Shown in pieces: positions 61,145-64,000 of a stretch of DNA of 64,000 bases. This DNA comes from Zelopaecilomyces penicillatus (Eukaryota > Ascomycota > Sordariomycetes > Hypocreales > Pseudodiploosporaceae), in NCBI GenBank assembly GCA_005765155.1, contig VCCP01000007.1:1009501-1073500 (forward strand), given 5' to 3'. The notes beneath the pieces are model-generated. The model ran no database searches. It had not been told where the DNA came from and worked only from the letters and a program-made list of their open reading frames with translations. A program made the position numbers and the translations under genes. How positions within the stretch are numbered: position 1 is the first letter of the stretch; every line of letters starts with the position of its first letter.

Positions 61145-62114
61145 CTATTCGGTGCTAACACCCTCCTCCATTTCTCTTTCAAACATCTTGGGGAAGCGGG
61201 AAGCATGCGATCTTGTGTGGACGGCAGGATAGAGATCAATGACAAATGACAAGATGTAAAACGTAAAGATAAAAGCCACAATCCACTCGAATATGGCAGC
61301 GATGTTGGTGTGGCGGGTGAAGGAAGTAGAAGCGAATACGACAACCAGACCTAGCTCAACCAATACGAAGGTAAGCTTGACCCAAAATGAAGCTCGAAGA
61401 ACCTGATGCTCTCTATATTCTACATGGCGTGTGAGCTTGTGACTGAATGCACTCTGCTTGTAAAGCTAGCGAGGGGTAGGGGGGGCTAAGTGGAGAGAGA
61501 CTGTGACCAACGGTATAGGAACAAAAGAGGGAGAGGAAACTTACTAATTCCCAAGCGCTGATACTCCCAGCAGGTAAATATGGCAGAGAGCATATAGCCG
61601 CCGATAAAGAGGAGGAGAAAGACGTTGTGGAGCCTGGAGTGGTGATAGGTATCAAACACAGACAGCAGGATAAGGCCGCAGGTGCCGACTATGGCAAAGA
61701 CGACAGTCAGGCCTACAAGAATCCTCTGACCGGTAGAAGTATTACGGACAAGACGGCCGCGATGCCGTAGCCAGCGCTCAGAGAGAAATGCTGAGTCGAG
61801 CAAGAGGGTAGTGACGACAGAGCCGGCGATAAAAAGTGGCTTGAGCTTGAAGGCTCCTACGTCGCTGATGTAGGCAATGTCGCCATCATCTGGCATTGAT
61901 GGGTAATGTCGTCTTTTGGTGTCTATGATCCAATGAAGGAGCATTCCCAGAAGCATCCCCAGCCAGACAAGACCGGAGAGAACCGGTAGCCACTGCGGCC
62001 AATATCAGCACTTGAGCAACAGGAAACTGGCAGACAACCCCCCCCCCCCCTTCTCCCAGATGCAATCATATGTGGGAAACTCACCCAAAACGAAAAGGCC
62101 CCCCTGCCAACCAT
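61145..62114 (-). CDS. SFK1: Multi-pass membrane protein, Frag1/DRAM/Sfk1 family
   Basis: Exons 62114-62085, 61992-61545 and 61419-61145 give 250 residues. The first exon encodes only MVGRGAFSFW; the second continues WLPVLSGLVWLGMLLGMLLH. Five to six hydrophobic segments are visible: near residues 9-30, 63-75, 95-120, 130-150, 175-195 and 205-225. An ISDVGA block after the first segment and YREHQVLRASFWVKL before the last pair are family-like. In yeast, Sfk1 links the PI4-kinase Stt4 to the plasma membrane and influences lipid asymmetry; the family also includes DRAM and TMEM150. The 92-nt first intron contains a run of 13 G (62038-62050), which may complicate sequencing or splicing. The exact subfamily is uncertain. 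Confidence 0.78.
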
Positions 62115-63144
62115 GATGGACGAATGAATGGTTAGCGTTATTGTAGGTCAGAAAACAGAGTGGCTGCAGCACGAGCAGCAAGAGGAGGATAGAGAGGATG
62201 CAACATAGAACGGAGTGCCACTGAAACTGAATGGGAAAGAACGCAACTGAATATATGCAAATTTGAATGAAGTCATGGAGCTGGAATGCTTAAACCCCCG
62301 AGGCCGCCGGCTTGAACATCGATGCTAACAGCTTGGTTGGTGTCCCGACTCCGGCCTACAGTCAAGGAATAACAACTCAAGCTCGGAAAGGGAGAGGTCG
62401 ATGACGTAGCGCGTCGTAACGGGTGTCCCGGAGGCAGATGGGTCCATTGGCGCTGTTAGCGGAGTTGCCAGCCGATACTAGTGCTTGGGGCCGGGGCGAA
62501 GGACTGCTGTTAAGTCCGCGAAACTAATACTCCGTACCTATGAAGGGGCTGGTTTGGTTTATAATACAATTGTGTTGTATGCACCACAGCACAGCCACAG
62601 ATGTGGGCAGGTTGCGTAGGTGCCCACGGGTTGCTACGTATTAATTAGCTGATCACTGACCAGTAGACCACTACCCACCTGGATAAGCAACTTATCGAGC
62701 ATCAAGAAATGTCATATCGCAACATTAGATGTCATTTTTGCCTACACTACCATGATAGTACTACTACTAAAGCAAGTAGGTACTACTAGAGGTAGCCGAT
62801 ATCTGCTGTAAGCACCAATATATGTGGTCTGTGACACTTGTAAATCGGCTATATCTGTGAGGCATTCCACGTGGGGGGAGTCTTGCAAGATCTTGAGTGG
62901 GTCCTGGCACACTGTGCACTGGGCACCCTTCCGCCATCTTCATTGTTCTATTTCGACTGCACACCTTAACCTGTGCGGCTTCACATACTCCGCCAACATT
63001 GAACAAAAGCCTGCACTGCCGTCCCATAGGTAAAAGCAGTTGTTTAGGATCTCGCCACGGCAGGCTTGCCTCGCGTCCTCGAGACGCTTGTTGTCTCACA
63101 TACTAAACGTTCAGCTCATTGTCGATCGCCAATCGGAACCGAAC
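62115..63144. promoter_or_regulatory. Divergent promoter, SFK1-like / KIN28
   Basis: A 1.03-kb region between opposed start codons. Short frames, including a minus-strand one at 62767-63099, have no recognisable product. No clear TATA element or known operator was identified. Confidence 0.4.
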
Positions 63145-64000
63145 ATGGCATTATCTCCAGTTGTCAATACTACCACGAATCTTCCGATCGAGAGTGTCCA
63201 AAATGCGCGCCCTGTTTCCTCTCCGCTCAAGTATTTAGCTTCTGGTTCGGGTCCAGCCTCTTCCAATGGCACGCCCAAACCCTCTGTGCCAGCTCCTGCG
63301 CTCGCTGTCGCTGCCACTGCCCAGCCTCCAACACTCGATCTTGCCGAGCAGATGAATGACGAGGAGAAGCGCAAATATGTCAAGGGTAAGCTCTATTAGC
63401 TATTATGCAATAGCATATTTGCCAAGTCCTCTTGAAGCAGTGTGCGCTGACGGCCGTGTTTGCAGGCAAAAAGCTGGGAGAAGGCACATATGCTCTCGTC
63501 TTTCTCGGTCATCTTCGCTCCAACCCCTCAACACTCGTTGCTATCAAGAAAATCAAGGTGCAAAAGGAATACACCGAAGGCATGGCGCCAGACGCTGTCC
63601 GGGAGCTCAAGCATCTCCAGGAGCTGCAACATCCCAATATCATCTCCCTGCTTTCCGTCTTCTCCTCCAAAGACCAGAACCTGAACCTTGTTCTCGAGTA
63701 CCTACCTCTCGGCGACCTCGAGATGCTCATCCGCGATACGGATCGAGTACGATACGGAGCCGCAGACATCAAAGCCTGGATGGGTATGCTCACACGCGCC
63801 GTCTGGTTCTGTCACGAAAACTTTGTCCTGCATCGCGATATCAAACCCAACAATTTGCTCATTGCCGCTGACGGCGAAGTCAAGTTGGCTGATTTCGGTC
63901 TCGCACGCAGCTTCGCAGACCCTCATCGCAACATGACTTCGAATGTAATTACGCGCTGGTACCGGCCGCCGGAACTGCTCTTTGGCGCTAGGCACTATAG
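63145..64000 (+). CDS. KIN28: TFIIH cyclin-dependent kinase Kin28/CDK7 (partial, runs off the window)
   Basis: Exons 63145-63385 and 63466-64000 (incomplete at the 3' end). An approximately 75-residue Ser/Pro/Ala-rich N-terminal extension precedes the kinase domain. The Gly-rich loop is KLGEGTYALVFLG with catalytic Lys in VAIKKIKV (about Lys108). The PSTAIRE-equivalent helix reads APDAVRELKHLQEL, typical of CDK7 rather than CDK1. The catalytic loop is LHRDIKPNN, followed by LADFGLA and an activation segment NMTSNVITRWYRPPELL with the phosphorylatable Thr. Kin28, with cyclin Ccl1 and Tfb3, phosphorylates the RNA polymerase II CTD at Ser5 and Ser7. The intron is 80 nt with a CTGAC branch site. 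The sequence stops within the kinase domain just after LLFGARHY. Confidence 0.93.

Noticed and set aside
63356..63871. 171-codon plus-strand frame in KIN28
   Set aside because: Alternative frame of the kinase exon and intron; the kinase motifs lie in another frame.

Overview
This is a piece of a filamentous ascomycete genome. It is most likely from the Sordariomycetes and probably Hypocreales. Genes carry short introns (about 52-200 nt) with CTAAC/CTGAC-type branch sites, and every recognisable product has the filamentous-fungal form. The window is compositionally two-phased. Blocks of normal composition hold closely spaced, intact housekeeping genes. They alternate with three extremely AT-rich, gene-free blocks (about 1-2850, 14060-27430 and 35340-45740) that look like transposon graveyards mutated by RIP (repeat-induced point mutation, C to T mainly at CpA). 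This pattern resembles Epichloe-type genomes, but the genus is an inference that I cannot confirm.

Layout. (1) 1-2850: AT-rich relic with terminal-inverted-repeat ends. (2) 3503-13394: securin-like protein (-), tropomyosin (+), Rrp17/NOL12 (-), Big1 (+), Trm112 (-), ER cyclophilin (-), mitochondrial ribosomal protein uS13m (+), M19 membrane dipeptidase (-). (3) 14060-26889: RIP-degraded Ty3/gypsy LTR element on the + strand with two 394-bp LTRs. (4) 28278-35075: an F-BAR/DEP/RhoGAP protein of the Rgd2 type (+) and the AP-3 delta adaptin (-). (5) 35461-35702: tandem repeats, then a second gypsy element on the - strand (36891-44994, about 466-bp LTRs), into which a solo 394-bp LTR of the first family has inserted. 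(6) 46087-64000: Coq10 (+), a coiled-coil protein with a ubiquitin-like ULD_2-type domain (-), about 4.1 kb without a convincing gene, EMC2 (-), Trm140/METTL2-type tRNA m3C methyltransferase (+), eisosome protein Eis1 (+), an Sfk1/DRAM/FRAG1-family membrane protein (-), and the TFIIH kinase Kin28/CDK7 (+), which runs off the window end.

The genes form no pathway cluster. They are conserved core functions: cell cycle and transcription, actin and Rho signalling, ER membrane biology, translation, and the mitochondrion. Most adjacent pairs are divergent or convergent and share short intergenic regions. No secondary-metabolite cluster, CRISPR array, rRNA or convincing tRNA was seen.

Points most worth a second look: the AP-3 delta start codon appears to be split by an intron (AT|G) and the uS13m start codon is its entire first coding exon; the ER cyclophilin can be read as two C-terminal isoforms, one ending in HVEL and one ending in a membrane anchor; the Rgd2-like RhoGAP domain lacks its arginine finger and has a GC-AG intron; RIP fades toward the outer ends of one LTR pair; and one LTR element carries about 4.7 kb of unexplained sequence after its integrase. 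No plainly new multi-gene system is visible.
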